Assembly (NCBI RefSeq): GCF_017809215.1
Contig: NZ_CP065424.1
Location: 3,318,001 to 3,382,000 of the forward strand
DNA from: Heyndrickxia oleronia
GTDB lineage: Bacteria; Bacillota; Bacilli; Bacillales; Bacillaceae_C
DNA: 64,000 nucleotides
Direction of reading: 5' to 3'
Position numbers and translations under genes: made by a program. The notes beneath the pieces are model-generated. The model searched no databases. It saw nothing but the letters and a program-made list of their open reading frames with translations, and was not told the origin of the DNA. Position 1 is the stretch's first letter. Each line of letters begins with the position of its first letter. Below, piece by piece: positions 53,001 to 62,300 of the stretch.

Positions 53001-54155
53001 ATGGAGCACTTACTTAATAAAAATGTTTTAGATATTGAAATCTCTGGGATTAGAAAATTTTTCAATATGGTTAACGATATAGAAGATTTGATATCCTTCA
53101 CAATCGGTCAACCAGATTTCCCTACTCCTGAACATGTAAAAAAAGCTGGCATTTCTGCTATAACTAATGATTTTACATCTTATACACATAATGCAGGCTA
53201 TTTAGAATTAAGAAAGGCTGCTAGTCAATTTCTATCAATAAAATACGGCCTTAATTACCGTCCTGAAAATGAAGTGATTGCGACTGTGGGTGCAAGTGAG
53301 GCAATTGACATTACATTAAGAACCATTTTATCTGAAGGGGACGAGGTGCTATTACCTGGACCAATTTACCCTGGTTACGAGCCCCTCATTCGAATCTGTG
53401 GAGGCACACCAGTACATATTGATACAAGAGATAGTGATTTTAAATTAACTGCTGAAAAAATAAAACCATTTTTAAATAAACGAACAAAATGTATTATTCT
53501 ACCCTATCCTTCAAATCCTACTGGAGTCAGCTTGAATCAAGAAGAATTGAAGGATATCGCAACACTTTTAAAAGGTGAAAATATATTTATTATTGCTGAT
53601 GAAATATATAGTGAGCTCGTTTATACAGATAAACACTATTCAATTGCAAACGAATTGAGGGACCAAACAATTGTTATTAATGGTTTATCAAAGTCTCACT
53701 CTATGACCGGTTGGCGAGTAGGCTTCCTCTTTGCGCCAGAATATTTATGTAAGCATATATTAAAGGTCCATCAATACAATGTATCATGTATCTCTTCCAT
53801 TTCCCAAAAAGCCGCTTATGAAGCTTTAACAGCAGGAATCAACGATGCAGAGGCAATGAAAAACGAGTATTTTGAAAGACGGGAATATGTAAGTGCGAGA
53901 TTAATGGAGATGGGACTACAGTTTGTAAAGCCTGACGGTGCATTTTACTTTTTTGTGAAAGTCCCTAATCATTTGCAAACTACTTCCTTTGATTTCGCAT
54001 TAAATTTAGCAAATAAGGGAAAGGTTGCTGTTGTACCTGGTAGTGCATTTTCAACATATGGGGAAGGATACTTCAGATTGTCTTATGCGTGTTCAAAGGA
54101 AGTACTTCAAATAGGATTAGATCGAATAGAGAACTTTTTAAATGCAAAGAACTAG
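53001..54155 (+). CDS. patA: Aminotransferase PatA/DapX (N-acetyl-LL-diaminopimelate aminotransferase)
   Basis: 384 residues from ATG at 53001 after AAAGGGTG. A fold-type I PLP enzyme: ASEAIDITLRTIL, PYPSNPTGVSL, ADEIYSELVY, the PLP Lys in INGLSKSHSMTGWRVG (about 230) and FRLSYACS (substrate Arg). Orthologous position and length to B. subtilis PatA, assigned to the acetyl-DAP aminotransferase step. Together with dapH and dapL in this window it would complete the acetylated branch of lysine/DAP synthesis. Confidence 0.87.
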   Translation: MEHLLNKNVLDIEISGIRKFFNMVNDIEDLISFTIGQPDFPTPEHVKKAGISAITNDFTSYTHNAGYLELRKAASQFLSIKYGLNYRPENEVIATVGASEAIDITLRTILSEGDEVLLPGPIYPGYEPLIRICGGTPVHIDTRDSDFKLTAEKIKPFLNKRTKCIILPYPSNPTGVSLNQEELKDIATLLKGENIFIIADEIYSELVYTDKHYSIANELRDQTIVINGLSKSHSMTGWRVGFLFAPEYLCKHILKVHQYNVSCISSISQKAAYEALTAGINDAEAMKNEYFERREYVSARLMEMGLQFVKPDGAFYFFVKVPNHLQTTSFDFALNLANKGKVAVVPGSAFSTYGEGYFRLSYACSKEVLQIGLDRIENFLNAKN

Positions 54156-54158
54156 AAT

Positions 54159-54203
54159 AAAGAGTTGTCTAGTAGGGATAGTCCCCCTATTAGACAACTC
54201 TTT
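54159..54203. terminator. Bidirectional terminator, copy 3 of GTTGTCTA hairpin family
   Basis: Perfect 13-bp arms AAAGAGTTGTCTA and TAGACAACTCTTT, inner TAGGG/CCCTA stem, T-run following. Lies between convergent patA and the 59-residue gene. Confidence 0.85.
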
Positions 54204-54209
54204 TTCTTT

Positions 54210-54389
54210 CTATTGCCCTTTATATTTCCCGTTATTCTTTCCTGCTTTTTCCTTCTTGGCCTTATCTTTATGAATTTTATTTGCAGCAGCACTACCCATC
54301 TCATGAGCGAATTCCTCATTCAACACTGCAGAATCAAAGCCTTTTTTATTTTTTTGATCAGCATCATTTTTCTTTGTTCGTTTTGCCAT
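54210..54389 (-). CDS. 59-residue hydrophilic Lys-rich protein
   Basis: Too short for most gene callers but well supported: GGAGG eight bases before the ATG, 60 in-frame codons and a shared terminator behind. The sequence starts MAKRTKKNDADQKNKKGFDS and continues AVLNEEFAHEMGSAAANKIH before a Lys/Gly/Asn-rich tail ending NNGKYKGQ. Such short, hydrophilic proteins in bacilli are often spore-associated or disordered. I do not recognise the family. Confidence 0.7.
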   Translation of the reverse strand: MAKRTKKNDADQKNKKGFDSAVLNEEFAHEMGSAAANKIHKDKAKKEKAGKNNGKYKGQ

Positions 54390-54451
54390 TCATTCTTCCT
54401 CCAAACCGTTTTAAAGTTCTTCATTGATAGTTTGTTGAGGAAGACTCATTT

Positions 54452-55324
54452 TTATTCCCAATATTTTATCAATGCTTGTGTGCCGCTATTTTCTTCTCCT
54501 AATTCCACTAATTGATCATACATCTTTTTTGCTAGAGCAAGGCCAGGCAACTCAAGATCCATCTTTTCAGCCTCCTCTAATGCAATTCCCATATCTTTAA
54601 TAAAGTGCTTTATAAAAAAGCCAGGTGAATAATCATTTGCTAACATCCTCGGAGCATATGTTGTTAAGGAAAAACTGCCTGCTGCACCAGCACTAATCGA
54701 TTGTAAAACTTTTTCAGGATCTAATCCTGCTCTTTTTGCGTAGATGAGCGCCTCTGAAACACCGATCATATTTGTAGCTATGGCAATTTGATTACACATT
54801 TTCGTATGCTGTCCAGCACCCGCTTCTCCTTGATACACAATATTTTTTCCAAAGCATGATAGAATAGGTAGTACTTTGTCGTACACCTCTTGGCTTCCCC
54901 CAACCATAATTGTAAGTGTTCCATTTTTTGCTCCTATATCTCCTCCGGAAACTGGAGCATCTAAAGAATATAAGCCCTTTTCTTTTGCAGCCTGGTCAAT
55001 CCTTTTAGCAAGCGTCGGTGTTGAAGTGGTCATATCCATAAAAATTGTATTCTTCTGGGCATTTTCCAATAGTCCCTCTGAGCCGAAATACACTTCTTCA
55101 ACATCATAAGGGTAGCCGACCATTGTGATAATAACATTTGAATGCTTTGCCACTTCTTTTGGAGTATTGCACCAATGTGCCCCTTGCTCGATGAGTTCCA
55201 TTGCTTTTTCTTTTGTACGGTTGTAAATCCATACATCATAACCAGCATGTAATAAATGCGAAATCATGCTTTTTCCCATAATACCCGTTCCTATAAAACC
55301 GATCATTGGCTTCATTTTGTTCAA
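54452..55324 (-). CDS. ykwC: 3-hydroxyisobutyrate dehydrogenase-family oxidoreductase
   Basis: 290 residues from TTG at 55324 with GGGGGAATG upstream. N-terminal Rossmann motif GFIGTGIMGKSM (about 9-20), substrate motif DAPVSGGDIGAKNGTL (about 122), catalytic Lys in GAGQHTKMCNQI (about 172) and a helical C-terminal domain. Equivalent to B. subtilis YkwC between ptsHI and patA; natural substrate not established (beta-hydroxyacids). Confidence 0.9.
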   Translation of the reverse strand: MNKMKPMIGFIGTGIMGKSMISHLLHAGYDVWIYNRTKEKAMELIEQGAHWCNTPKEVAKHSNVIITMVGYPYDVEEVYFGSEGLLENAQKNTIFMDMTTSTPTLAKRIDQAAKEKGLYSLDAPVSGGDIGAKNGTLTIMVGGSQEVYDKVLPILSCFGKNIVYQGEAGAGQHTKMCNQIAIATNMIGVSEALIYAKRAGLDPEKVLQSISAGAAGSFSLTTYAPRMLANDYSPGFFIKHFIKDMGIALEEAEKMDLELPGLALAKKMYDQLVELGEENSGTQALIKYWE

Positions 55325-55351
55325 AAGTCATTCCCCCGTTTTCAAAAATCA

Positions 55352-56137
55352 TTAAATTGATTTAATCTTTCCACCATCTACAAGGAAACTACTTCCTGTT
55401 ACATAAGAGTTCGCTTCAGATGCTAAAAATACAACCATATTCGCAAACTCCTCAGGTTTACCATAACGTCCTAATGGAATGGTTTCTTTTTCACTTTCTT
55501 CTATTTCTTCAATAGTTAACCCATTTTTCTTTGCATTTAATTCATCTAAATGTTTCACACGGTCAGTGGCAATTCTTCCAGGTCCAACCGTATTTACAAG
55601 AATATTATATTTAGCTAATTCCATTGCTAATGTTTTAGATGGACCTACAATTCCTGTTCTGAATGTGTTGGATAGAATTAGCCCAGATATTGGTTCTTTA
55701 ATAGACGACGAAGCTATATTAATAATTTTTCCACCATTACGCTTCAAGAGTGGTAATGCCCCTCGAATAATACGTATGTAAGATAGTAAATTAAGTTCAA
55801 ATGATTGTTGCCACTCATCATCTGTCAGATCTTCAAAACTTCCTGCTGGAGGACCACCAGCATTATTGATTAAAATATCCAATGCTCCATATTCTGTTGA
55901 TAACTTTTGAATCATCGCTTCAATTTGATTTGGTTTTGTAATGTCACAACCAATATAGTCAACTTTCGCATCCCCTAGAGAAGAAAGCTCTTCTTTAACT
56001 ATTTTTAATTGATCCACATTACGACTTGCAATTAGAACATTTACTCCTTCTTTTACAAATCCTTCTGCTATTGCCTTTCCCAGGCCTTGACTTGAAGCCA
56101 TAATTAATGCTGTTTTTCCTTTTAATCCTAGATCCAT
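55352..56137 (-). CDS. Short-chain dehydrogenase/reductase
   Basis: 261 residues. The nucleotide-binding motif is atypical, ASSQGLGKAIAEG (about 14), followed by NNAGGPPAGSFEDLTDDEWQ (about 91) and VNTVGPGRIATDRVKHL. The usual YxxxK region reads LSNTFRTGIVGPSKTLAMEL, so the catalytic Tyr and Lys are not at their standard places. Close relatives occur as stand-alone SDRs in bacilli. It precedes ykwC by 27 bp and is probably co-transcribed. Confidence 0.82.
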   Translation of the reverse strand: MDLGLKGKTALIMASSQGLGKAIAEGFVKEGVNVLIASRNVDQLKIVKEELSSLGDAKVDYIGCDITKPNQIEAMIQKLSTEYGALDILINNAGGPPAGSFEDLTDDEWQQSFELNLLSYIRIIRGALPLLKRNGGKIINIASSSIKEPISGLILSNTFRTGIVGPSKTLAMELAKYNILVNTVGPGRIATDRVKHLDELNAKKNGLTIEEIEESEKETIPLGRYGKPEEFANMVVFLASEANSYVTGSSFLVDGGKIKSI

Positions 56138-56240
56138 CCAACATTCCTCCTTTCTTCTCAGTATAAACCAAGCATACGGAAAATTTCATCTATTTGAATT
56201 AATACAGTAAACAGTAATGATTAGATAAGAATTTAAACAA

Positions 56241-56271
56241 AAAAAGACAGATGATTGAATAATCATCTGCA
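56241..56271 (-). terminator. Terminator of ptsHI
   Basis: CAGATGATT and AATCATCTG perfect arms with a four-base loop, followed on the minus strand by TCTTTTTTT. Confidence 0.75.
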
Positions 56272-56399
56272 AGTATAAAAAAAGGGGGAAAAAATGAGAA
56301 AGAAATGGTACCTCAAGTTACCAGTAAATTAAGTTCCTCGAGATATTTATTTTTACCACCCTTTTAATCGTATTAAACCTTTTTTCTTTTACAAATCAA

Positions 56400-58118
56400 T
56401 TACATGGATGTAACTTTTTTTACAGCTTCAATTACCTCATCATTGGTTTGAAATTGTAAAACTTGCTCAGCTAACTTCTCCATATCCGATTTATTCAATC
56501 CACGAATTTGTGAACGAGCTTTTAAGATTGAAGAAGCACTCATAGAGAATTCATCTAACCCAAGACCTAGAAGAATCGGAATTGCAATTTCATCTCCGGC
56601 CATTTCACCACACATACCTGTCCATTTACCTTCCTTATGGGAAGCATCAATGACCATTTTAACTAGACGTAAAATAGCTGGGTTATATGGTTGGTATAGA
56701 TAAGAAACTTGTTCATTCATACGATCTGCAGCCATTGTATACTGAATTAAATCATTTGTACCAATACTAAAGAAATCAACTTCCTTAGCAAATTGATCAG
56801 CTAGTACAGCTGTAGAAGGTATTTCAACCATTATTCCAACTTCAATTTGGTCTGAAACAGGTATATTTTCGGAAACAAGCTTCTCTTTTTCCTCTAATAA
56901 AATTGTTTTTGCTTGGCGGAATTCATTTAAAGTTGCAATCATTGGGAACATAATTTTTAAGTTTCCATAAACACTGGCACGTAATAACGCGCGTAACTGT
57001 GTACGGAACATATCTTGTTCTTCTAAGCATAGTCGTATAGCTCTGAAACCAAGGAATGGATTCATTTCCTCTGGTAATTTAAGATAAGGAAGTTTTTTAT
57101 CGCCACCGATATCCAATGTACGAACAACGACAGACTTACCTTTCATACCTTCTAAGACTTTCTTATAAGATTCGAATTGTTCCTCTTCAGTTGGAAACTG
57201 GTCTTTTCCCATATACAAAAATTCTGTACGATATAAGCCGACAGCTTCCCCGCCATTTTCCACTACACCCTGCAGATCATTTGGTGTACCAATGTTGGCA
57301 CCTAGTTCAACATGATGACCATCTTTTGAAACGGTTTTTTCATTCACTAGCTTCGCCCACTCGGCTTTTTGAATTTCAAACTTTTCCTTTTCTTTCTTAT
57401 ATTGCTCCACAATTTCTGGTGTTGGATTAATATGTACTTCACCGTTTAAACCATCAATAATTACAATATCTCCATTATTGATTTTAGCTGTGACTTCCTT
57501 CGTTCCAACTACCGCAGGAATTTCAAGAGAACGAGCCATAATAGCAGAGTGCGAAGTACGACCACCAATATTTGTTGTAAATCCTTTAACAAAATCACGA
57601 TTTAATTGAGCCGTGTCTGAAGGAGTTAAATCTTCAGCGACAACAACTACCTCTTCATTGATTAAGCTAGGATTAGGAATTTTCACATTTAGTAAATGTG
57701 CTAATACTCGTTTTCTAACATCACGAATATCTGCAGCACGTTCTCTCATATATTCATTTTCCATTTGTTCAAACATCATAATGAACATATCGGTTGTATC
57801 TTTTAATGCACTTTCTGCATTGACTTTTTCGTTTTTAATTTTATCTTCTACAGAAGTTAATAGCTCTGGATCATTAAGTACAAGAAGATGGGCATCAAAA
57901 ATTGCTGCCTTATCTGCACCCAATTTTTTATTAGCATGGTCTCGAATGGTTTCTAGTTCAGAAGTTGATGCAGCAATCGCATCTTTAAAACGAGAGATCT
58001 CTTTATCAAGATCATCTATCGTTGATTTAGCAAATGTAAGATCCGGTTCGACTAATCGATACGCTTTTGCAATAGCAATTCCGTTAGAAGCTGCTATTCC
58101 TTTTAGGATCGTAGACAT
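56400..58118 (-). CDS. ptsI: Phosphoenolpyruvate-protein phosphotransferase (enzyme I)
   Basis: 572 residues. The phospho-accepting His190 is in [20 protein letters not shown]; the PEP-binding barrel shows [50 protein letters not shown] and the Cys in GMCGEMAGD. Enzyme I transfers phosphate from PEP to HPr to drive sugar uptake. It overlaps ptsH by one base (TAATG). No ptsG precedes the pair here, unlike B. subtilis. Confidence 0.97.
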   Translation of the reverse strand: MSTILKGIAASNGIAIAKAYRLVEPDLTFAKSTIDDLDKEISRFKDAIAASTSELETIRDHANKKLGADKAAIFDAHLLVLNDPELLTSVEDKIKNEKVNAESALKDTTDMFIMMFEQMENEYMRERAADIRDVRKRVLAHLLNVKIPNPSLINEEVVVVAEDLTPSDTAQLNRDFVKGFTTNIGGRTSHSAIMARSLEIPAVVGTKEVTAKINNGDIVIIDGLNGEVHINPTPEIVEQYKKEKEKFEIQKAEWAKLVNEKTVSKDGHHVELGANIGTPNDLQGVVENGGEAVGLYRTEFLYMGKDQFPTEEEQFESYKKVLEGMKGKSVVVRTLDIGGDKKLPYLKLPEEMNPFLGFRAIRLCLEEQDMFRTQLRALLRASVYGNLKIMFPMIATLNEFRQAKTILLEEKEKLVSENIPVSDQIEVGIMVEIPSTAVLADQFAKEVDFFSIGTNDLIQYTMAADRMNEQVSYLYQPYNPAILRLVKMVIDASHKEGKWTGMCGEMAGDEIAIPILLGLGLDEFSMSASSILKARSQIRGLNKSDMEKLAEQVLQFQTNDEVIEAVKKVTSM

Positions 58119-58384
58119 TACTCAGCTAGACCTTCTTTTTTCAATAATTCTTCTAAGCTGTTTAATGCATCTGCTTCGTCACTACCTTCTGCACTAATAG
58201 TAATTTGTGCATCTTTACCAATTCCAAGAGACATGACACCCATGATTGATTTTAAGTTCACTTGTTTTCCGTTATACTCTAATTGGATTTCAGAATCAAA
58301 TTTACTTGCTGTTTGTACAAGTAATGTTGCTGGACGTGCATGGATACCAGTATCTGCAATAACTTTGAATTGTTTTTGTGCCAT
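58118..58384 (-). CDS. ptsH: Phosphocarrier protein HPr
   Basis: 88 residues with the catalytic His15 (TGIHARPAT) and the regulatory Ser46 ([12 protein letters not shown]) phosphorylated by HPr kinase. In Firmicutes HPr-Ser-P is the CcpA corepressor, which is relevant for catabolite control here. AAAGGAG precedes the ATG. First gene of the ptsHI operon. Confidence 0.97.
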   Translation of the reverse strand: MAQKQFKVIADTGIHARPATLLVQTASKFDSEIQLEYNGKQVNLKSIMGVMSLGIGKDAQITISAEGSDEADALNSLEELLKKEGLAE

Positions 58385-58554
58385 TATAAAAACTCCTTTA
58401 TCCTATTAAATGATTAATGTTTCTCCATATTAAAATAAATGACCTAATTTATTTCGTCAATAATATTTTATATGAACAAACTAGATTTTCCAAGTTAAAA
58501 GAATAACACTCCTTTTTCATGATGACAAATCAATTGCTCAATAGTAGTATTACA

Positions 58555-59841
58555 TTATTCTGAAAGGTTATGAATTCCATCATCTTGATTTTTACTTGGC
58601 TTTATTTCTTTAAGCTGTGCCTTAATACTTTTGTATTCAGTTAAAAATAAATCTACATCCGTTGCAGAAATTTCTTCCTTCCCGTATCGAACCTTTTCAT
58701 ATATTTCAATCCACTTATTTGTACAATTTATTTCTATTCGAATAAACCATTCTCGTGCAGATTCTGAGGTGTATCGTCCTAACTTTTTCTTCAAAGCAAG
58801 TCTCTCCAAATCATTTACACTTTTTCTAATTTGATGTGATGATTTTGAATAATTAGGATTAATTAATACCTCTGATGAAGGATTAGTGGCTTTCTTAAAT
58901 AATTTCCTAATGGTTAACTCCTTTCCATCATTCCTCTCTTCATTAGATACTTGAAAACGACGGAACTTAATAAATGCCCAAATCGCGAAGAGGACAAAAG
59001 CTATGAAGATGATTAAATAAAAAATACTGCTATCTGGTTCTATTCTTTCAATGACACTTTTCCCTTGTTCAACCGTTGGTTCTCCATTCATGTTTTCCAC
59101 TTTCATTTTCTCATATCCCGTGTCTGCATTATCTTTAACTAGATCAAAGAATTTAGATAAAATAGGGCCAACCGTAATAGCTACTCCGCTAAAAATAAGA
59201 GAAATTATTGAAAGAAAACCTAATCTTATCGGTCCACTTAATAAGGTTAAAACAACGGCGACTCCAAGAGGTATAATAAATATAATGACTGCCATAAGAA
59301 ACATCGGTGAAACTCTTTTAAAGTTAACTTGGAAATAATTCTTAATAAAAGTTCCATAAGTTAATAAAAAAAGTTGTAATAATATAAATAATAATAGTGA
59401 ATCATTTTGTACAAACTCTAAATACATTCCAATTCCATACATGGTTACACCGACAAGGATCGTTGTTAATAGTAATCCATTTCGATTATCAAAATATTCA
59501 TCATCAAAATCCTCTGGCAATAATTTATAAAGTCGCCATTGACTAAAGATAACCATAATGATCATTGCCCATATTGGGATTCCGGTAATTAGTGAAGCAA
59601 TAATCATAATTGGTATAGAAATGATATAGTAAAGTTTTTGAACTCTTTGTTTATTACCGGCTGTTAGGATGAAGGTAATTATTAGTGCTCCAATCATAAT
59701 AATTAAAAATGCCCAACTGATTGTAAAGACATGATTATTTAAACGAACAGGAAATAACAAGATCGCTAATAAAATTGCCTCACTAATGAAAGTTTTTAAA
59801 ACTCCCCAAATCCAAATCCAATTTATCCGCTTCTTTTGCAT
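58555..59841 (-). CDS. Polytopic membrane protein with C-terminal DUF4129 (transglutaminase-less TgpA-like)
   Basis: 428 residues from ATG at 59841 (GGAG nine bases upstream). At least eight membrane helices (about 10-260) resemble the N-terminal part of TgpA/YebA proteins, followed by a short external loop, a helix near 285-305 and a cytoplasmic DUF4129 domain with ESAREWFIRIEI and EKVRYGKEEI. The transglutaminase core normally lying between is absent. It overlaps the DUF58 gene by 19 bp and is third in the moxR-DUF58-DUF4129 operon, matching yeaC-yeaD-yebA except for the missing domain. Confidence 0.78.
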   Translation of the reverse strand: MQKKRINWIWIWGVLKTFISEAILLAILLFPVRLNNHVFTISWAFLIIMIGALIITFILTAGNKQRVQKLYYIISIPIMIIASLITGIPIWAMIIMVIFSQWRLYKLLPEDFDDEYFDNRNGLLLTTILVGVTMYGIGMYLEFVQNDSLLLFILLQLFLLTYGTFIKNYFQVNFKRVSPMFLMAVIIFIIPLGVAVVLTLLSGPIRLGFLSIISLIFSGVAITVGPILSKFFDLVKDNADTGYEKMKVENMNGEPTVEQGKSVIERIEPDSSIFYLIIFIAFVLFAIWAFIKFRRFQVSNEERNDGKELTIRKLFKKATNPSSEVLINPNYSKSSHQIRKSVNDLERLALKKKLGRYTSESAREWFIRIEINCTNKWIEIYEKVRYGKEEISATDVDLFLTEYKSIKAQLKEIKPSKNQDDGIHNLSE

Positions 59842-61016
59842 GGCACCTGACTCCATTCTTTCATTACTCCTTGTCCATTGGCATTTTCCAATTCAAAAAT
59901 GGTTGATTTTTTCATTTTTAAAGACAATAGAACATTGTTACTGGCAGTATTTTGATTGCCAATATAGATGATAATTGGGACAGAAGAACCTCTTTTTTCA
60001 ATATCCTTTAACATTAAATGTGGTGGAAAAGGAAAGGAGTGGATAGAAAGCATAGAAAGTATTTCAAATGCTTTTTGTCTCTGAATTCTTCCTTCACCTT
60101 CGGAAAGATAAAAATAAGGAATGTCACTATGGGTGCGTATATTTATAGCAACTGCAAAAGGTATGTTTTCCTTTACTGCATGTTCAATTAAAAAAGCTGT
60201 ATAACTAATTAATTCTTCCAAATCACGATTAATGGAATGTCCTTCTGAAATATTCAAAATTAATAGCCAATGCCTAGCTCCTGAATGTGGGAATACCTTT
60301 GTTTGTAGCTGCTGCATTCTTGCTGTTGCTTTCCAGTGAATATGCTGAAAGGAATCTCCTTTAATATACTCCCGGGTTCCAACCGGTTGGAGTGGATCAA
60401 AAAATAGCGAATTCCGGACATCCTGATAACCATGAAATAAGACAGAAGGTTCTTTGAGTGATTGGACTATCTTTCTATTTGGATAAACTAATTTTTTCTT
60501 TTTAATAATACCGTTGTAATTCAAAATGATGGCCCCACTTCCAAATAAGTGGTTAACCTTTATTTCAAATTTATAGATATGTGAAATGCCTCTTTTTACC
60601 GCTGAAAAAGGAACTCTCACCTCGACCTGTTCATTCGTCCATGCCTTGAAGGGAATAGAAATTTCTAAAAAAGACCGATTTTTAACATATGGATAAGTGG
60701 TCGGTTCAATACAATCATCAAAAGCAATATTTAAGCTTCCTTTTACAATAGGAACCCCTTTATTTTTAAATGTAAATAGCCATGCACCTTCATCGTCTAT
60801 GTTCATTCTTGTTATTTCTTTATCATTTTCTAAATGTAAATCTCGTCCGAGCACAGAAATATAGGCATGATGAATAAATAAGAGAATCACTGCGGTTAAT
60901 AGAATAAAAAGTAGCCATTTATCCCCAAATAAAAAGGTTAATATAATGAGAATGATTAATGTTGAACGGGCAAAATTTAAATTTCGGTTAATAATTACTT
61001 CTTTTCTCCATTCCAT
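59823..61016 (-). CDS. DUF58 domain membrane protein, YeaD-like
   Basis: 397 residues. Two adjacent N-terminal membrane helices (about 15-50), a beta-sandwich region, and the DUF58 signature DVRNSLFFDPLQPVGTREY followed by GDSFQHIHWKATARMQQLQT (about 205-240). Shares one base with the MoxR stop and overlaps the next gene. Differs from the shorter, soluble DUF58 protein of the first cluster. Confidence 0.87.
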   Translation of the reverse strand: MEWRKEVIINRNLNFARSTLIILIILTFLFGDKWLLFILLTAVILLFIHHAYISVLGRDLHLENDKEITRMNIDDEGAWLFTFKNKGVPIVKGSLNIAFDDCIEPTTYPYVKNRSFLEISIPFKAWTNEQVEVRVPFSAVKRGISHIYKFEIKVNHLFGSGAIILNYNGIIKKKKLVYPNRKIVQSLKEPSVLFHGYQDVRNSLFFDPLQPVGTREYIKGDSFQHIHWKATARMQQLQTKVFPHSGARHWLLILNISEGHSINRDLEELISYTAFLIEHAVKENIPFAVAINIRTHSDIPYFYLSEGEGRIQRQKAFEILSMLSIHSFPFPPHLMLKDIEKRGSSVPIIIYIGNQNTASNNVLLSLKMKKSTIFELENANGQGVMKEWSQVPCKRSG

Positions 61017-61957
61017 TACACCACTCCTGACTCAACTGGAGTTGGAACTTCCTTCATAATCTCTTCGAAGATATCTTCAATTGTATTTGTTAAAGATGCT
61101 TCAATGGATAAATACAAACGATGCTTTAACACGTATGGTGCTACAACTTTCACATCGTCTGGTGTAACATACTCACGACCATGAATAAATGCATGTCCTT
61201 GACTCGCTTTTAGCAAGGCAAGTGCTGCCCTCGGGCTAGCCCCATGTTCAATTGCAGGATGCTGTCTAGTTTGTCTAATAATTAACAGCATGAATTTTTC
61301 GACATCTTCATTTACAAGAATGTTTTTTACATTCTTTCTAAGTTCTACAAACTCTTCTCTTGTTAAAATTGTCTTTACTTGTGTTAAAGGCTCATTACTT
61401 TGAAATCTTCTTAAAATATCCCTTTCTTCTTCATATGTAGGATAACTCATCGAAATTTTCATTAAAAAACGATCTAACTGTGCAGCTGGGAGCGGAAAGG
61501 TTCCCTGTTGAGATTCTACAGGGTTCTGTGTAGCAATGACCATAAATGGCTCATCTATAATAATTGTTTCACCATCGATAGTGACTTGACGCTCTTCCAT
61601 TACCTCTAACAGACTGGACTGGGTTCTTGGAGTTGCCCGGTTAATTTCATCAGCTAAAAGAATGTTCGTCTTAACTGGACCAATACGTAATTCAAATTCT
61701 TGACTTTTAGGATTAAAAAACTGAATGCCCGTTACATCTGTAGGTAATACATCTGGTGTAAATTGAATTCGTTTGAACTCTCCATCCAAAGATTTAGCAA
61801 AAGTTTTAGCAAGGAGTGTTTTTCCAGTACCTGGTACACTTTCTAGTAATATATGCCCGCCTTGCAAGAGAGCAATAGTTAATAATTCGATATCTTTTTC
61901 TCTTCCGACCATAACTTTGGATACTTCTTGTTTTAATAAGAAAAGTTTATCCTTCAA
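61016..61957 (-). CDS. MoxR-family AAA+ ATPase (cluster 2), YeaC-like
   Basis: 313 residues. Walker A SVPGTGKT (about 40), PDVLPTDVTG, Walker B ILLADEINRATPRTQSSLLE (about 100), sensor 1 ATQNPVESQQGTFPLPAAQLDRF and GASPRAALALLKASQ in the lid. First gene of a three-gene operon with DUF58 and DUF4129 proteins. The GGGG ribosome binding site precedes the ATG. Confidence 0.92.
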   Translation of the reverse strand: MKDKLFLLKQEVSKVMVGREKDIELLTIALLQGGHILLESVPGTGKTLLAKTFAKSLDGEFKRIQFTPDVLPTDVTGIQFFNPKSQEFELRIGPVKTNILLADEINRATPRTQSSLLEVMEERQVTIDGETIIIDEPFMVIATQNPVESQQGTFPLPAAQLDRFLMKISMSYPTYEEERDILRRFQSNEPLTQVKTILTREEFVELRKNVKNILVNEDVEKFMLLIIRQTRQHPAIEHGASPRAALALLKASQGHAFIHGREYVTPDDVKVVAPYVLKHRLYLSIEASLTNTIEDIFEEIMKEVPTPVESGVV

Positions 61958-62030
61958 TTTTAATCCCCCTTTTTATCTGTATAATATAAATATACTAAAT
62001 TTTTCAAAATAAGTAAAAAAGCAGCCACAA

Positions 62031-62060
62031 AAAAGAAGATACTTCACAAAGTATCTTCTT
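62031..62060 (-). terminator. Terminator of 64-residue gene
   Basis: Perfect 12-bp arms AAGAAGATACTT/AAGTATCTTCTT with a four-base loop and T-run on the minus strand. It also insulates the downstream moxR cluster. Confidence 0.85.
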
Positions 62061-62253
62061 AACTCCTAGCATCTTCCAAATATTTATAGATTACATGACC
62101 GTTTCTTTGGGCAATCCCACGAAAGTGTTTAAAGTCTTCTTGTTCTACTAAAATCTTCCGAAAATCATAGAAATCTTTATTATCAATATATAACTCTGTT
62201 AATTCACCTTTACGTAATTGATCAATTGAAGCATTGATTTCTTCTTCCGTCAA
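62059..62253 (-). CDS. Small hypothetical protein
   Basis: 64 residues from TTG at 62253, with GAGGTGA five bases upstream. Acidic, mixed helix/sheet: EEINASIDQLRKGELTELYI and DNKDFYDFRKILVEQEDFKH, ending IYKYLEDARS. Its own strong terminator follows. Family not recognised; likely a cytoplasmic bacilli-specific protein. Confidence 0.65.
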   Translation of the reverse strand: MTEEEINASIDQLRKGELTELYIDNKDFYDFRKILVEQEDFKHFRGIAQRNGHVIYKYLEDARS

Positions 62254-62300
62254 CTATCTCACCTCAATACAAGTTTAACAAAATATCTAAGAAGATTATA

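Noticed and set aside
54165..54515. 116-codon plus-strand frame
   Set aside because: Begins inside the terminator hairpin and is antisense to the better supported 59-residue gene and the ykwC end.
57613..58197. 194-codon plus-strand frame
   Set aside because: Antisense to the start of ptsI and end of ptsH, which have full catalytic motifs; Ser-rich composition is typical of a shadow frame.
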